From contig CALCME010000012.1 of NCBI GenBank assembly GCA_937965925.1, positions 1-6,382 of the forward strand: a stretch of DNA of 6,382 nucleotides, given 5' to 3'. A program made the position numbers and the translations under genes. Shown here piece after piece: positions 6,304-6,382 of this stretch. The DNA comes from Candidatus Absconditabacterales bacterium (GTDB taxonomy: Bacteria > Patescibacteriota > Gracilibacteria > Absconditabacterales > Absconditicoccaceae). Positions within the stretch are counted from its first letter, which is position 1; each line of letters starts with the position of its first letter. A model generated the notes under the pieces. It saw only the letters and a program-made list of their open reading frames with translations. It did no database searches and was not told where the DNA came from.

Positions 6304-6382
6304 CTATGTTTACTTTATAGGAAATTCTAAACAAATTCTCTATAGATGTATAAATACTCCAATTGCTATGTTTGTATACATT

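Noticed and set aside
6287..6382. Possible 3' end of a minus-strand gene entering from the right edge (31 open codons ending in TAG inside the terminator)
   Set aside because: It is too short in AT-rich DNA to separate from chance and has no recognisable motif; the bidirectional-looking terminator alone is not enough.

Overview
This window comes from a bacterium that reads UGA as glycine (genetic code 25), which points to the candidate phyla Absconditabacteria (SR1) or Gracilibacteria (BD1-5). In at least five genes, UGA codons fall exactly where a protein family needs glycine: the Nudix box, MetK signatures, the GalE and GpsA nucleotide-binding loops, and a DUF4153-type GLT motif. Every gene ends in TAA or TAG. 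Under the standard code most of the window looks broken or empty; under code 25 it is densely coding, all on the + strand. The DNA is AT-rich and start codons mostly lack a Shine-Dalgarno sequence. I cannot choose between the two phyla from this window.

Left block (1-1378): the 3' end of a multi-pass membrane protein resembling DUF4153/DUF4173, then a tiny putative single-pass membrane protein, then a complete Nudix hydrolase. The genes are closely spaced and probably co-transcribed.

Middle block (1408-2870): a strong sigma-70-type promoter, an S-box (SAM-I class) riboswitch with a visible terminator/antiterminator choice, metK (S-adenosylmethionine synthetase) and an intrinsic terminator. 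This is a self-contained feedback unit: the product of MetK, SAM, should switch off its own transcript.

Right block (3001-6303): galE (UDP-glucose 4-epimerase), a gpsA-like NAD(P)-dependent glycerol-3-phosphate dehydrogenase and a secreted HExxH zinc metallopeptidase-like protein, with gaps of 35-41 bases, closed by a perfect terminator hairpin. The first two make precursors for surface glycans and phospholipids and the third is exported, so a cell-envelope theme is plausible but inferred. The last ~80 bases hold no supportable gene.

Use of UGA for glycine is very uneven between neighbours: 12 of 14 in the DUF4153-like gene, 13 of 16 in the Nudix gene, 7 of 35 in metK, 22 of 28 in galE, 15 of 24 in gpsA and 1 of 9 in the metallopeptidase (hand counts).
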